Source: Watersipora subatra (lineage: Eukaryota > Bryozoa > Gymnolaemata > Cheilostomatida > Watersiporidae). Taken from it: DNA of 64,000 bases. Location of the stretch: contig NC_088713.1 in the NCBI RefSeq assembly GCF_963576615.1, positions 44,498,817 to 44,562,816 on the forward strand. The letters are read 5' to 3'. Within the stretch, counting starts at the first letter, position 1, and the number at the start of each line of letters is the position of its first letter. The notes under the pieces were generated by a model. The model worked only from the letters and a program-made list of their open reading frames with translations. It did no database searches and was not told the DNA's origin. Below are positions 35,996-49,035 of the stretch, in pieces. Made by a program: the position numbers and the translations under genes.

Positions 35996-36283
35996 CTGCA
36001 CAAATATTTTTAGATCTCTGCGACTGTTACAGGCAATTATTTTTTTCTGTGGTTGAATTGTTTGACTGCAGCTATTGCCAAAATATTGATGCTCTTTGTT
36101 TTTGTTTCAACAGCAAGAAAGTTAAACAAGAGTTCATAACTTTTGTAAGATATAAGAATATCTCAAAGAAGAAGATCGCCAGAGTTGACCTAAATATGTC
36201 AGCTGTATAGGACAACCATTATCTCGCTATAATCACATCACAGTAACATTCCAAGAATAACACTCATTTACGCAAGCTATGCG

Positions 36284-36640
36284 ATGCTTACAGTTTTATT
36301 TATATTGACAGTCCTTGCTGACATTAATTACTATGAACAATGTCTAAAGCCAACAATCTCATCCTGTCTCTGTCTTCAAGATTTATTCTTAATACATTTC
36401 ATCATACTTAATGATATATTCTGCGGTGAACTTTGGTCGTGCCATCAGTGTCTAAAACATACATTGTATATTTTGTCTAATGTTGTGCGCCACATATACC
36501 AAGTTGTGTTTGGCAATGTTTATACTTTGACGTCAATCATGCTGTCACAGTTTTTGTATATAAGAACGGTTTTTAGCTTTATATTAGCAGTTATTTTACA
36601 AGTGGTTGTTATGTACACACTGTATCTGACTCAAATATAA
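36284..36640 (+). other. 118-codon hydrophobic open frame, uncertain
   Basis: The predicted peptide starts with a signal-like MLTVLFILTVLA, has six cysteines clustered in residues 20-56 and hydrophobic runs near the end. I recognise no family. Phe/Leu/Ile richness is common in AT-rich chance frames, so coding status is doubtful. Confidence 0.2.
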
Positions 36641-37379
36641 TATATTGTTTAATGCTTAGAGTGAACGCCTTGTTTCACGCCGAACCCGTAAGTGTGAGGA
36701 CAGCACCCCCTCACACTTTCAAAAGTCATGTGTAAGCTTTTACCTTTCCTATTTCAAGTCAAATGAAAAAATATGTAGATGAACATTTTGCCAAACCTGC
36801 TAAGTGAAACAACATTTTTGTTTTTAACCGTCATGTTGATGCCCGAAACAGACTGGTTAAGCTGCCTATAATTTAATTATTTTTTCTCTGATGAAGGGCT
36901 GGCCTAATAAGTGACCAAACAACTCACACATGTTTATTAAACTAAAGATTAACTTGAAGGCGTACACAGTTTTAAAAACTATTACCTGTGCAGTAGAAAT
37001 ACAAATATGTATTTACATATTTGTACTTTTATTGCATGCTTAACCAATGCATATTATGAATCAAGTTATGAATTGACCAATCCCACATAAAAATAAACAA
37101 AAACTTTCGATTAACAATTATGTCGATGAATTAGGTATATGTTGATTAAAAAGAAAATCTTTTGAGAAACCTTATCCAGATCTTTAATCTGCATTTATCT
37201 GTATAACAAAGTAACTAATTGCTAGATAGCCCTCACAAATTTACCACATATATAAATCTTTATAGGTCAGCCAAGTCTAATAAAATGCACCATTGTAATT
37301 CAAAAAAACATCTGTCTCTATTCATTCATCTGATGAAAGCCAAGTTCTGAACTGTGAGAAAAAAAAACCATCGCAGAAT

Positions 37380-37440
37380 AATTAGACTCATATATTCCAT
37401 TTTTTGAACTGATGCGCTAACCACTTCACTCCTCAACTAC
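37380..37440 (-). repeat. Possible degenerate tRNA-derived SINE head
   Basis: On the minus strand GTGAAGTGGTTAGCGCAT resembles an RNA polymerase III A box. The matching B box is poor, so only part of a SINE, if any, is preserved. Confidence 0.3.
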
Positions 37441-38054
37441 CTCGCAGCATCATGGAACAACTGTGCACATAATTATTACATTTTGGCACATATTGTGGTA
37501 CACGGAACTACAAGCATACCAGTGTAGTATAGTTTTTTCACTTCATTCCTCACAAAACCGATGTATATAAAGATGAGATAATAAAACGATTGAGAGAAAA
37601 AACTTGGAGCAAGAAAGGTACCTAAAGAAAAATGAAAGAAAGTTATTGTACAAGAATACTATATTGTTATAAGCTCAGAGGTGATGAACATTTATAATAA
37701 GTAGAACTAAGAAAACAATAATGGGTTACTCTGATGTAGTGAAATGATATCAGATAGAGTGTGCGGTTTAGTGCTATGCGCAATTCAGACTGGGTTTGTT
37801 TAGTTATACACATGAGAAAAAGGGAACACTGGTGATATTACCAACAAAAATTATCTGAAAACATTTCAATCTAAAATATTCAAAATATAGAACAAATAAA
37901 ATAAATGAGTAGAACTTTAAACTGCTTAGTAGTGTCACGTATTTACGCAGAAATATACATGTACTTGACTAATAAACTTTAGAGTTGTTTGAAAGGGCAA
38001 ATGTTTTCAAGGAAATAAAGAGTTTAAAATTTGCTAGAGCATGTTATACTGTAG

Positions 38055-38400
38055 CCGAACTTTTTTATGCCTTCATAGAATATCTCCCGTTTAGAGTGTT
38101 TTGTAGTATTAATGATGACGGTTTTTGATTTGCAATACTACTCATGAAAGGCCCATACTTGACACTGGTTCAAAAGGAAGATATAAAAGTCATGTTTGTA
38201 TCACCAGTAACTAGATTAATTGCTACTTTCACTAATCCACAGTCCAGATTAATGGGAATTATCATAGATAAGCAATCATCATTCTAAGCGAGATTGAAAA
38301 GGCACAAATCTTTTTATACATCTGCTATTGCCACAGGAAGTTATTCTTTTCTCCGGTTGAAGTGTTTGACTGCAGCTATTGACTAAATATTGAAACATTT
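38055..38400 (+). pseudogene. Calx-beta-like exon fragment, copy 3
   Basis: It reads FIEYLPFRVFCSINDDGF, then a TGA, then AILLMKGPYL and VSPVTRLIATFTNPQ. It is collinear with 35753-35995 and similar at DNA level beyond the frame, so a longer segment was copied. The stop makes it a remnant. Confidence 0.4.
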
Positions 38401-41400
38401 TTGTTTCTGTTTCAACAGCAAGTCCTAGTTCTTGAATTCTTTTTAAAATAAATTAACAAAACAACTAGTTTATTTCCAACAAATAATAATTTTTGCCAAA
38501 AACATGATCTAAACTATTAATAAGTAAAGGTTTACTAACGTACATCATAAATAATCATAGAGAAAAATTTTAGAAAGAAAAAAAAATCACTTGCGGAAGA
38601 AATTCTAAATACATTGGTTTTGCAAATTGGCACGCTCTTCACTACACCACACTATTTACTTGCCATACTATAAAGTAACTGCGCATATACTTATTATATC
38701 AGCTCAACTATGCGCATTTAAAGCACTTGCAAAAATACTACTTGATACTACCTCACTCAACGAATATGATTATATTTAGATGTCACGGCGCTTAACCTAA
38801 TGATTATCAACACAATTGTGAGCACGCTTTTTATTATAATAAATATTTAGGCTAGCTCAAGGTACTAGCTTAAGTTATCCAAACTAAATGGGTGATAAAA
38901 ATTAGCCAATCGCAAATGCGTTGCTCGCCACTGTGTATAAGCCGTTTCTAATCTTCAAAAATGGGTAGTTTAAATGAAAAATGTTTTTCAACAATTCGTT
39001 TCATTGATGCCTATAAGCTTTTAAACATTTACATTATGCGTTGGGCAAACACACATAGAAATAAACAAACACCTTTATTTAACAATTATATAAATTAGAG
39101 TTATGGAATTATAGAATTATAATGAATTTTGTATATGTTGATAAAAAATTTATTTTTTTTGATAAACCATTTTTATTTATCTGCAAGTCACTGGTACTCA
39201 GTAGTCTACACTGCAAGTAAATAATACTTAGCGAAGCAATTTATGGAAATTTTAAATTATAAGATTATCAAAAATTGTTAGACCTATAGAGTTATTAGAC
39301 TAACTTCTGTGTTGGAAGGCTTTTTAGTATTTTATGTGTTTATCCCTTTGTTTTAAAAAGTCTAAACAAGTAGAAGCTGTAACAAACTACTGTATACTAC
39401 AATATATACTGTGTATAGATAAACTATACATAAGCTATTGGCATGTATGTGTAAAATGTATACATATATAACTACACGATACAGCGCAAAGAGCAAATAT
39501 ATTTTAACTAAATGATGTTAACTGCTCCTACACAAATACCTGAATATGCAACCTTTCCTCGCAATGAACAAGCAAAGTTTTAAACAAAATTACCCTTACT
39601 GAAATGATTAGAAAACCAAATTCTCTTTCAAGGAATGACCATCTTTTTCAAAAAAAGACTAGATAACTCCTAATGAAAATGGATGTTCATCAAGTTTCAA
39701 AATATGATTTTTCTCAACTTTTAAGTTTTAAAGCATTTTATATTATACCTACATGTAAGTATGATATTTACTTACATGTATATTGCACCTACAGCAAATA
39801 CCTATTAATGACGTGATTAATACCATTACATGCTTTTCACTGTTCACTGCCTTCAGCAAGCGATTGTCTAATTGCCTTCTTTCACAGAGTCATGCATAGA
39901 TTATTTTGATCAAATACAATCATGCGTGACCTATAGCCAAGTTTGTCCACCACCTCTCTAATTCATGCCTATGCTCTATGCTCAAGATGGCAAGGCAATT
40001 TTTCTTACACATGGCAAATGAAAGACTTGCTAATTATGCACTTACTTGTATGCTGATTAGTAGTAATCTACAATATCCTACTTTTTAATCAGTGGTGAGA
40101 TAGTAGCTAAGACATTTTGATTTGTCCATCTGTCAGAGAATTGATGAGTATAGTTAATAATATTGAGTATAAAAAGGCTCAACTGCAGTATTTGGCATAT
40201 GTTTGTATCTTACTAGAGTGGTGTCAAAAATTATGAGACCGCTCAACACTTCTTGCCTGTGTTCATCTTGTACTCCTGCAGAAGCCATGTTAATCCAGTT
40301 GCTTACCACATATTGCACACCATTAGAGGCAGAAAGTTATACTTGTTTTAAGAAAATAAATTAAAAGCTTTTTAGTTTCATTTTATTGTCAAGGAGATTA
40401 AGTTAGTGTCACGAGTACGCTCGGCAGTCTCGTGCATTAAGAGAGATCGTCATGAGTAAACAGTTTGCGCATAATTGTTACCAAAGTCATTTCTTCACCG
40501 TGACATAATTAGGTATTAGGCAAAAATCTAATATTTAACAGAGACGTGTCTGAATCATTATTACCCATGAACCAAATGCTCTACAAAATGTTGTAATATC
40601 AAATAAATCATTATTACATGTTGCATCAGCTGATGCAATGAAAATGACCACAACTGCGTTGCAGCATCAGAACAAACATTGTTTCCCTTATTTTCAAAAA
40701 TACCGTGAGCATGGCTGAGTTGGGCAATTTATCGATATTATTACAGTTTACAGCCTTGTTATTACTAAAAAATATAAACAATAATGTTCAGAAATACTTT
40801 TGTTTAACAGCATTTAACTTATTAAATTAGATCAATTAAAATCATTTTGTTATCATACTCTGAAAAAGCACATAAAACAAGATATCGTAGATGAAGCCAG
40901 CCAGGCACCAACACCCAGCGGACTACAGGCATGTATTCTAAGCCAGCAGACTGTGCAATAGCCAGCTCGGCTAGCAAAATCAAATGGGAACAGCAACATG
41001 ACATCTCAGTTGCTATAAACAAAATGAGTCAGCTCAGCTACGTCGGCTGAACTCATCTTGGCTTACCTGACCCCATTATAAAGTAGATACGAAAGCCATC
41101 GTCAATAATGGAAGACCGTAAAAAGTAATAAGCAGGAGGCGGATCTTACCGTGAACAGCAGCATATGAAGAAGCCTGCCTAGATCATTCTAGGATAGCAC
41201 CGCAGGCTCTCTGCATGAGTGACAATTGATGCACACACACTTGATTTTATGCATTTATATATATGCATGTATTTCGGCTGACTAAACACTCAGTGTATTT
41301 ATATACATTGCTTGACTAGTTTGTGGAGAGGTAAAGGGTACCCAAAGTTTCCTTCATAAATATTTTGATGAAAAACGTGTTTTAATTGTTTTAGTTCTGT

Positions 41401-41600
41401 ACATACGCTAAGAAAGCAACAAATACCTATTTGGTTGTTAAAAACTACAATAGTGTGTAACATTACTATATACACTACTGTTATCTTTTATTTTGAAGAC
41501 AAAGTAGTGACTAACAGCGGTCTGAGAGAGACATGATGGCAACGCGTTCAATACATTAAAATTCTGTGAACAAGTAAAATTAAAATTCTACATATAATAT
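38401..41600. other. Intergenic sequence with small palindromes and a SINE-tail-like piece
   Basis: No exon found. An 18-bp perfect palindrome (TTGCATCAGCTGATGCAA) is at 40621-40638. A hairpin with a 12-bp stem (TACATGTAAGTA) is at about 39749-39780. At 40425-40465 a GTCTCGTGCATTAAGAGAGA-type stretch resembles 46685-46715 and may be a shared SINE tail. Confidence 0.4.
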
Positions 41601-41602
41601 AT

Positions 41603-41641
41603 GTTCAAAGTTTTTGTTATATTATAACAAAAACTTTGAAC
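41603..41641. repeat. 39-bp perfect palindrome
   Basis: GTTCAAAGTTTTTGTTATA and its exact complement flank a single T. It may be a minimal foldback element or a replication-slippage product. Confidence 0.95.
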
Positions 41642-41849
41642 TTAATCTAAATGAATTTAGCTTAGTAAACACACACTTAAACCTTAGTTTTTGTTTTTTC
41701 ATTAAAAATGGCATGCTTCTGTCATGTGGTGATAATGCTTGGTAGTGTTCTCTAGTAGAAAAACACACCACCAAGACAAGGTTTTTTAAATGTACCTTGG
41801 GCGGTAATAACACTTATTAAGGGCTTCTTCTGGAACTGTCGGATTAATT

Positions 41850-42122
41850 TGAAGGGATAAATTTTGCAACACGCCCAGTCTGACAGAGCCAGGTAGTCAT
41901 TTTATTTGTCCAATGTGCGAAGGACAGAGGCGGATCTTTAACGCGCCTACATTGTCAGTGTGGTACACAGGGCCTCCAAGTTAAGGTCTAGATCCAAAAG
42001 ACCCAGCAATTTAGGGTTGAAAGCTTGCTGAGAGTTTTTTGTCAGATTGGCATTAAGCAGGGTTTGAACCACCAACCCCATGGTTGACAATCAAAGATGA
42101 TACCGCTGAGCCAGCCTGACAC
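41850..42122 (-). mobile_element. tRNA-headed SINE
   Basis: On the minus strand, TGGCTCAGCGGTATCATC at about 42113-42096 is a good A box and GGTTCAAACC at 42070-42061 is a good B box. The spacing matches a tRNA gene. A body of about 200 bp follows to about 41860. The cloverleaf is not complete and there is no anticodon arm worth naming, so this is a SINE rather than a tRNA gene. Confidence 0.7.
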
Positions 42123-42129
42123 CCTATAA

Positions 42130-43380
42130 AAGGTTTTTTCATTAAGCTTACTTTAATTTAGCCGTCTTGATTTTTTGTTATCTGTTTCCACTTTGGCACT
42201 TTTTGCCTCGAGTTAACTATAACTTTTAGCCAACCTACAAAATTTTTTTGAACTAATTCAAGTAGAAAGACGATGCGATGCTGTTCTCAAAAGCAGCCTC
42301 TTGTATACTTGGGCATACAGTGGCTATTAAGAACTAGTTCATATGTTTGTAGCTCAAAGGTTACGCGTACCTCAAAGAAATTTTCTCAAAACGCTGTTTG
42401 TATCTCGATTTGTCCATTTGTTGGAACACTTCTATGTTAAGGTATGACTGCAATGCATCCCTTATAAAGGATGATGACTTGGCTTCTGGCTTGTAAGATG
42501 AGTAAACCAAGTAATCAAGAGACTCAACGCTATCAGGTGATTTGTCTAACCTGACAATAGGTAAGAGTTTACTAGCTATAAATCATTCCAGTATCATCAC
42601 TATGTAAATATGTTTTTTTTTCTGCACTATAGGAAAATTAAGGTTTGCTGCCTCTACTTGTGAAAAAATGTTTTTTTGAATTTCAGCTTGTGGCAAGATT
42701 TTTATAATTTTATTCATAAAATAACATTAATTGGTCACTTGTAAAGAAAATTCTAAAAGATATTTGCAAATTAACAATTCTCAACGCAGGGTCATTTAGG
42801 CCTACATACAGACTGGATCTTAGTTGTTTTGCTAGAGACAAAGAGTTCTGTAGTTGATTATTTGAACTGTCTCTTTCACAGAACTTAGCAGAAATAAATA
42901 TGTAGCTAAATTACGCTTAACCATGTTCAACTAAGTAAAATGTGCTGCAATCTGGCTAACAAAATAGGTGGGCAAAGCAAAATGGTTGGGTTAGATATAA
43001 TCTCAGCAATGCGCAACTATCAGGAAAAGGATTTTAGTGCAGTTTCCGTTGGTTTGTTTTTGTTTCATCAGATGCTTCGTGTTAAATGTAAGTTGTTAAC
43101 ATATTAATATTACTGCAGCCTCAAAACAAAAAATCATTAATCTTTTTGTAAAGCAGAAAAACACTCTCTAACTGAATTTTGGTATTTTTCAGACAATCGA
43201 GCAATTGAATAGTCAAATGTTATCAAAGGTAGCGAGTATAAAATACTTCAATAGAATGTCAAACAAAACTTTACAACTTGTGGTGAATTTATCATCCACG
43301 TAACTTGAAAAAAAACATTCCTTGAACCCCATTTAGTACTTGATGATAATTCATCAATTTCCAAAATCCATCGACTAAAT
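42130..43380. other. Intergenic sequence downstream of the ankyrin/coiled-coil gene
   Basis: No exon or repeat was recognised. Confidence 0.4.
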
Positions 43381-43382
43381 TG

Positions 43383-43388
43383 TTTATT
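43383..43388 (-). terminator. Candidate polyadenylation signal of the ankyrin/coiled-coil gene
   Basis: AATAAA on the minus strand lies about 190 bp beyond the TAA at 43578-43580, a plausible 3' UTR length. Confidence 0.5.
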
Positions 43389-43577
43389 TGATTCAAATCC
43401 ACTTTCGCTAAAAGCGACAATCAGACATATCAGTTACAATGAAGCAAAGAAAACAGCAAGTGATAATCATTTAAGGACTGTCAGACTAGACACTAATGAT
43501 GACTGTCATGCTAATCTTCTTTCTTCACTGTTGTTGTAATATTTGAATCATCTGGAAGCAGAGTGACACTATTCTCG

Positions 43578-43645
43578 TTAACCCGGATCTCGTGCTTGAA
43601 CTGCTTCTATCAAGCTATCAGATGGTTGATTCCTTTCAGCTCTAC
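43578..43645 (-). CDS. Terminal exon with TAA stop
   Basis: Acceptor TTAATTTAG, phase 1 entry. It encodes RAERNQPSDSLIEAVQARDP and Gly, then TAA at 43578-43580. The short polar tail shows no known targeting motif. Confidence 0.6.
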
Positions 43646-44391
43646 CTAAATTAAAAGAAAACTGAAAGTGTTGATGATTCCCTCTATGGGAACTAGCTTA
43701 GGAACAATTGAAACCATAAGTGAAAGCTGATAAGATCTTTCAGTAGCATCAACTTTTAAAAATTCGACTCAACTTACAATCACACCTGTTTTCATCAAGC
43801 ATGAGTTGCATCGCTGCGAGAGTAACTTAATTGGCTGACATCTTTGAGCCAAGAACATTGGTTATTTGATGTGCCAATATTATTGGTTGCATGATAGTAA
43901 TTTTATGCAATCCTATCTAATTGCTTATAAAGCTGAGGCGGTACCTGACTCATCATTTATCAATTTGTGATATCAACACACACATATCACATTATATCCT
44001 TGTTGCTCAATAAATCATTTCTCTTGCCATCTCCAATTGCCAAGAATATAAAATTTTACATAACAAATTGATACGAGGGTATATTATCACACTTTTTGTA
44101 CTTTTCATCTGAAGCAAACCAATCAGATTTGTTAAGTTATTCATCTAAAGTTCTCAATTTGATCAATATGTTTTTCCGATTTTTGAATTTTAATACCATT
44201 TAATTGAAATTTTAGTCAACTGGAGCAAAGTTTAATTTCTGACTAAAATAGTCAGAGTAAAAATTGTTCTAGAAAAAAAGAGTATATAATGTTTCTGCTA
44301 GAAAGCTTTGGACAAAATAAAAAACATGAATACCGGTGTATTAACCAAGTCAAATGTAGTTGATAAAAACAGTCTGTTTGCTGCAGCTTAC

Positions 44392-44511
44392 CATAAGGCA
44401 TGTTCTTGTCAACAGAACTCTGTACATCATCTAAACGATGTTCAATGCCAGTTATTTTGTGATTAACTGAACAGGCTTCATCTTCCAGAGTTGCAACACA
44501 ACTTTTCAGCT
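44392..44511 (-). CDS. Coiled-coil exon 5
   Basis: Acceptor ATTTTAG, donor GTAAGC, phase 1-1, 40 codons. It reads ELKSCVATLEDEACSVNHKI followed by GIEHRLDDVQSSVD, with heptad spacing of Leu, Ile and Val. Confidence 0.7.
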
Positions 44512-44941
44512 CTAAAATAAAAATTAGCATGTAACAGACAGAACGTTCCATCATCAACTTCAACAAAATGTTGCTTAAAGCTGGTTAAAAACTATTGCAC
44601 TGCTAAACAACAGAGTTATTTGTGTTCATGTATCTGTTGTTACTATGCAGCTAAAACAGGAGTATACCAGCAAAACACATGATTATACGTTAGTAATCCA
44701 TCTGTGGTTTGGCTATAGCAGTCAACATGACTTATATCAATTCACTAAAAATAGCATTAATTTTAAAAACTGTTGTGAAGTCTTGTTCGCTGTTTAATTA
44801 TCTCTCTATTTAATTTAATAGAAGAAGAATTCCTATTATTGTTAACAAATCAATCATAATACCAAAACAAAAACACATTATTGATATCTTTGCCAACCAA
44901 GAGAACATTAATTATTGAATAATTATGTACTCTCACGTTAC

Positions 44942-45037
44942 CGTTAGTTTGTCCTTGAAGAGATTTGTGTTTGCGACGGAGCAAGTCAGTTTCTTGTTTG
45001 CAGTGTTTTTCATTTTCTTGGCAGTTTTTGTATCTCT
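44942..45037 (-). CDS. Coiled-coil exon 4
   Basis: Acceptor CTTTACAG, donor GTAACG, phase 1-1, 32 codons. The protein is charged and helical (RYKNCQENEKHCKQETDLLR) with two cysteines. Confidence 0.7.
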
Positions 45038-46514
45038 CTGTAAAGGGATTCATAATAAATTATTACTAAAGCACAGTAACACTAGCAGTACTTAAAATAG
45101 ACATACACAGACTATTTATCCACCGCGTCAGCTTCAGTGATAACTCTTGAAAATAATCGAATGACAGTGCTTGAATTTCTCTGTTTTTTGTTAAAGCATG
45201 AAATGTGTTTAGGAATTTATCTAGAGAAGATAAATTTCTCTGCTTTGCAGAGCTTCAACATCAAAGCATAACCTGAATTTTACAATAAGAAAGATGGTAA
45301 GCAAATTCTAAAGGTTAACCACAAAATAAATCTCATAAAGTCAAGAAATGGAAACTCAAATACTGAAAGCTGGTGCCATAGTTTGCTATGTTAACACCAT
45401 TTTGTTAAGAAGAATCTTTCATGTAAAATAACCAAAGTTCTTTTGTAACTGGCTAAAATATACATCTGTATTTTGTCGCTGCTCTATGAAAAACTACTGT
45501 TTCAACCAGTAATTTGATAATAAAGTACCAGTTGAGGGCCTGGCGTTGCTCGAGTAATAAATATTCAACCTTTACCATTCTAACCTTTAAAATTCATGTC
45601 ATGAGAAAAGTTATTTTGTTCAATTTAAATAAGATGAGAAAAAATAATAAGGCAAATAAAAGTCTGTGTATAAAAAAAGTTACTGTTGTAGCAGAAGCTT
45701 ATTGTATTCAAAGTTCTGATGGACAATACCAGTACGTCTCAACACTGACACAAACTTAAAAATAAGATACTGGACTTTCTTCGTCTGATACGTTGTCTGA
45801 CCAAATGGATAGAGAAAGGAGAAATGATCTTTACCTTAGAGAGCACAATTTTTAATGTGAAAAGCATTAAGTTTTCACAGATTTACCGACACCAGAAATA
45901 TGAGCGTAACGTCACTTTTAAAACGCGAACTTTCATAAAATAGTGTGTAATGGTAAAAAAATTAGCTTAAAAAATTCAAAAAACATAACAAGCGCAAAAG
46001 TAATATTAATTAATACACATATGGCTCCTCTTCCCACAATTTTAATTTGTTTCAGTGCGGGCTTCATAAAGCAGAAATGCCGTAGAGAAGGGTAAATAGA
46101 GGTCTAGCAATCCAGAGTGATCATCAAATGCAAACACTCTCTGGTAAGAATCATCAAAATTTTATATTTGTTCTGCACATATTGATGATTAGTAATAAAA
46201 TTATATGTTAACCTTAGTAACTATAGTTAGCTACAGTAACTTTAGTGTTTTTAGTGTATTTAATGGATATGATATGCAATAAAATGTACGATTACAGTGT
46301 ACTATGTGCAGTAAGTACCATAAGGAGTCCATACCTTTGACACAGACGCATAACATTAATGTTGAATTTAACTTTGATTTCACAAACAAGCAATTATTAT
46401 AATAAAAGAGTCACGGTAACCTAAGGGCGCAGCGCACAATAAAAAGGGCACATTGAGTGCGTCAATCCAAAAAGTGTATACAGTATATGGTGATAGCAAG
46501 GGAGCAACAAAAAG

Positions 46515-46745
46515 GGTTTAGCTTAGTGGTAATGCGGCTTGTTAGTAGACTTGTGATTTTAATATCGCGAGTTCAAAGCCAGCAGGAAGGCAATTATTCG
46601 TTATTACAACATTATCGCCATAACTGCACAAATTAACGATGACAGGCAAATGCGGAAATTTGTATGTCTAGACTAGTATGCTAGTAGTCCTGTGCGCCAT
46701 GAGAGATTGTCATGCGTATTTACTATGTGCACAACTATACCTAGA
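46515..46745 (+). mobile_element. tRNA-headed SINE
   Basis: TAGCTTAGTGGTAATGC at 46519-46535 is an A box and GCGAGTTCAAAGCC at 46567-46580 a B box. The tail to about 46745 includes the GTCCTGTGCGCCATGAGAGA stretch that resembles 40425-40465. Confidence 0.6.
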
Positions 46746-46755
46746 TGCTGAAAAG

Positions 46756-46900
46756 AGGTCGAGTGGCACAGATGGTAATGCTGTGCAGGGACTGCAAATA
46801 TTTAGGTTTGATTCCCACGCTGTGCCAACCTTTTAGTGTGGATTTGGACATACACTCAGATGGAAAGTTGCAGCAAAGAACCAATAATAATGCTTATCAA
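46756..46900 (+). mobile_element. Second tRNA-headed SINE, same strand
   Basis: GTGGCACAGATGGTAATGC at 46763-46781 and GGTTTGATTCCC at 46805-46816 are good A and B boxes 24 bp apart. GGTCGAGTGGCAC near the start pairs partly with GTGCCAACC after the B box. It sits directly after the previous SINE. Confidence 0.65.
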
Positions 46901-48336
46901 CAGTTTACTGGTTTTTGATTTGAAGCACATATTGAGATATTCATTGAGCTACCAGCCTAGCTTTCTCCTCCTCTATTACGCTTATACAGCAGACTTTTTC
47001 AATTTATTGTAGCTATGATCTGCTCTACAAAGCCATTTCAGTCCGTTTGTCTGAGTATAAAAAAATTAAACAGATAATAACAACTTATGTGTCAAAAATT
47101 GGTCAATTAATTTTGACATGTATATTTTCAATTTTAGAAAACGCAAAAATCTCTTCTGTAATTTGTGACCATGAACAATGCACAGATTGGTCACTCAACT
47201 AAAAATTCACGCCAAGCCAAAGTAAATTTTAAAAATTTAACATTTTTGAACGCATATTATTTTTAGGCTAACATTACATCATTTGGTGCAAAAGAAAAAA
47301 TGCATATAACACATTTTCAAAATATGTTTCCATGTATGTTCAATGTGATTCATAAGCAAGCATAAGCAATTTTTTCCAGTTTTGTGAACATAATTTATAT
47401 GTGCTTTAATGGCTTGCTAAACCAGTGTGAGCTAGATCAGTTTGAGATCTGCCAAGAATGCATGAGTCAGTGTGTTTCATCACCAGTAAAAGATACTGCT
47501 CAATAGTCTCAGTGTCTAGCCATCGAAGCATGTCTTAAAGCATGTCTTGTAAACTCAATCAAGCATGAACATTAGCATGCGCCTTTTCACTGCCTGTACA
47601 AGTTTGCAGTTGCATTTACAAAAATATTTGCGTAACTTAGCGAGCTTCATTGATTAAAAAGTTACCAGCATCTATAGAGGCAGTTATTTATCACCTGATC
47701 TTATGTTTTAAAATAAAATCTAGGGTGCTAGCCGACCAACTAAAGTTAAAATGACAAGTTTGTGCATGGAGTAATTATTAATGCTAGCTTGGTAAAAAAA
47801 AAGTGCCATGTATAGTGGTGCATCTTTGTAGACAACTGTTAGGTAAAACTAAATTAAATACAATTTAGTCCAACAAAGCCAGCAGCGGTTCTCAACATGC
47901 TGTCTGATATGTGATTGTGTTTTAGACTTTTAAAGTGATTTTTTGACAAATAACCACAATGATTCGATGACATTCATTTGTAAAATGATCCAATATTTTG
48001 GTACCAAGTCTTTAAGTATTGTTAGTTATGGAAAAGGTTTTAGTAGTGGTTGTACTTTTCTGTACTTTGGTATTATCATATCCAGTGCTTAAAAACCTTT
48101 ATTCATATCAGCAAGCGTATTTTTATGTGTATATTCGCAGGTCAACAATCGATTAACCTATAGTTACAGAATAGTAAGTTCATAACTTGTATTTGAATAT
48201 TTTATGTCCTGGACAATATATCTCAAAGTAGAATGTTGAAATCTTCCATGACTAGTAATAAACCAAATATTCCAATACTATTTAACACTCAATTATAGTC
48301 AACTCTACTTTATTTTTTCATTGTCCTTTCAAATCT

Positions 48337-48359
48337 ACCTCAGCATGTAGACTACTGAC
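48337..48359 (-). other. Doubtful 23-nt microexon candidate
   Basis: GTTTTTTCAG precedes ATGTCAGTAGTCTACATGCT and GAG|GTAGAT follows. Its length breaks the phase-1 rule of the gene, so it is probably not used. Confidence 0.12.
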
Positions 48360-48779
48360 ATCTGAAAAAAACAATTTAGGATAGGATGAGCAATTGTTCG
48401 ATATGATATATTAAGTGTGAAATTAACCTTTTAAAAATATGGAAAACTTAGAAGTCTTTTAAAAGGTTTTCTGCTAGAGAAAAGCTTTATTGAAAGGATA
48501 TCGAAATAAAATATGGCGTATGAACTGGCTAGATAGTTTATTTTGAATGCAATTTTCATTTTATAGCAAAAACCTAGGTGATTAACTTTGGAAATTTATA
48601 AAGTTCTGCCATATTTTTGTAAAAGCAAAGACACTCCTAAATGGAAATATACTAGAATAGAAACATATCATTTAGAAGACTACATCAAATTTGAGTGCAG
48701 GATTTGCTGTCATCCAAAAGCATTCATATTTCCTTAGCAAATTAACTCAAGCAAGTTTAATACTGTAATGGTTCATTAC

Positions 48780-48812
48780 CTTTGCACACGCACTCAGCAT
48801 TCTCTTGGCATC
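48780..48812 (-). CDS. 33-nt microexon encoding a CQEN motif
   Basis: Acceptor TTTTGCAG, donor GTAATG, phase 1-1. It encodes CQENAECVCK. The CQEN string recurs at the start of the exon at 44942 (NCQENEKHC), so the two may be related by exon duplication. The call rests on borders, phase and this match. Confidence 0.5.
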
Positions 48813-49035
48813 CTGCAAAATTCAATGAGGACGCTAACAACAAAGACAAGCACTATAAAATAAAGCAGAAATTTATCATCAGTATTTCATTCATTCGATT
48901 AGGTTCATGAACTTGAACACTGCTAAAAATCTGCAATATCTTATTTATAAGAAGAGCCTGATGATCAGTAAATTTTTTGATGTTGATCATGGTCAGGTCA
49001 AACTTACCATTTAAGTCATTGACATAATAACTTAC

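Larger units (their letters stand above)
45038..48779. other. Intron of the ankyrin/coiled-coil gene, with SINEs
   Basis: Apart from the two SINE heads and the doubtful microexon, no exon was recognised. An open frame at 45514-45759 on the plus strand lies antisense in the intron and looks like chance. Confidence 0.4.

Noticed and set aside
41850-42122. tRNA gene on the minus strand
   Set aside because: Same reason: pol III boxes with an incomplete cloverleaf and a long body.
46515-46835. tRNA genes
   Set aside because: A and B boxes are present but the cloverleaf stems do not close fully and extra body sequence follows, so SINE is the better call.
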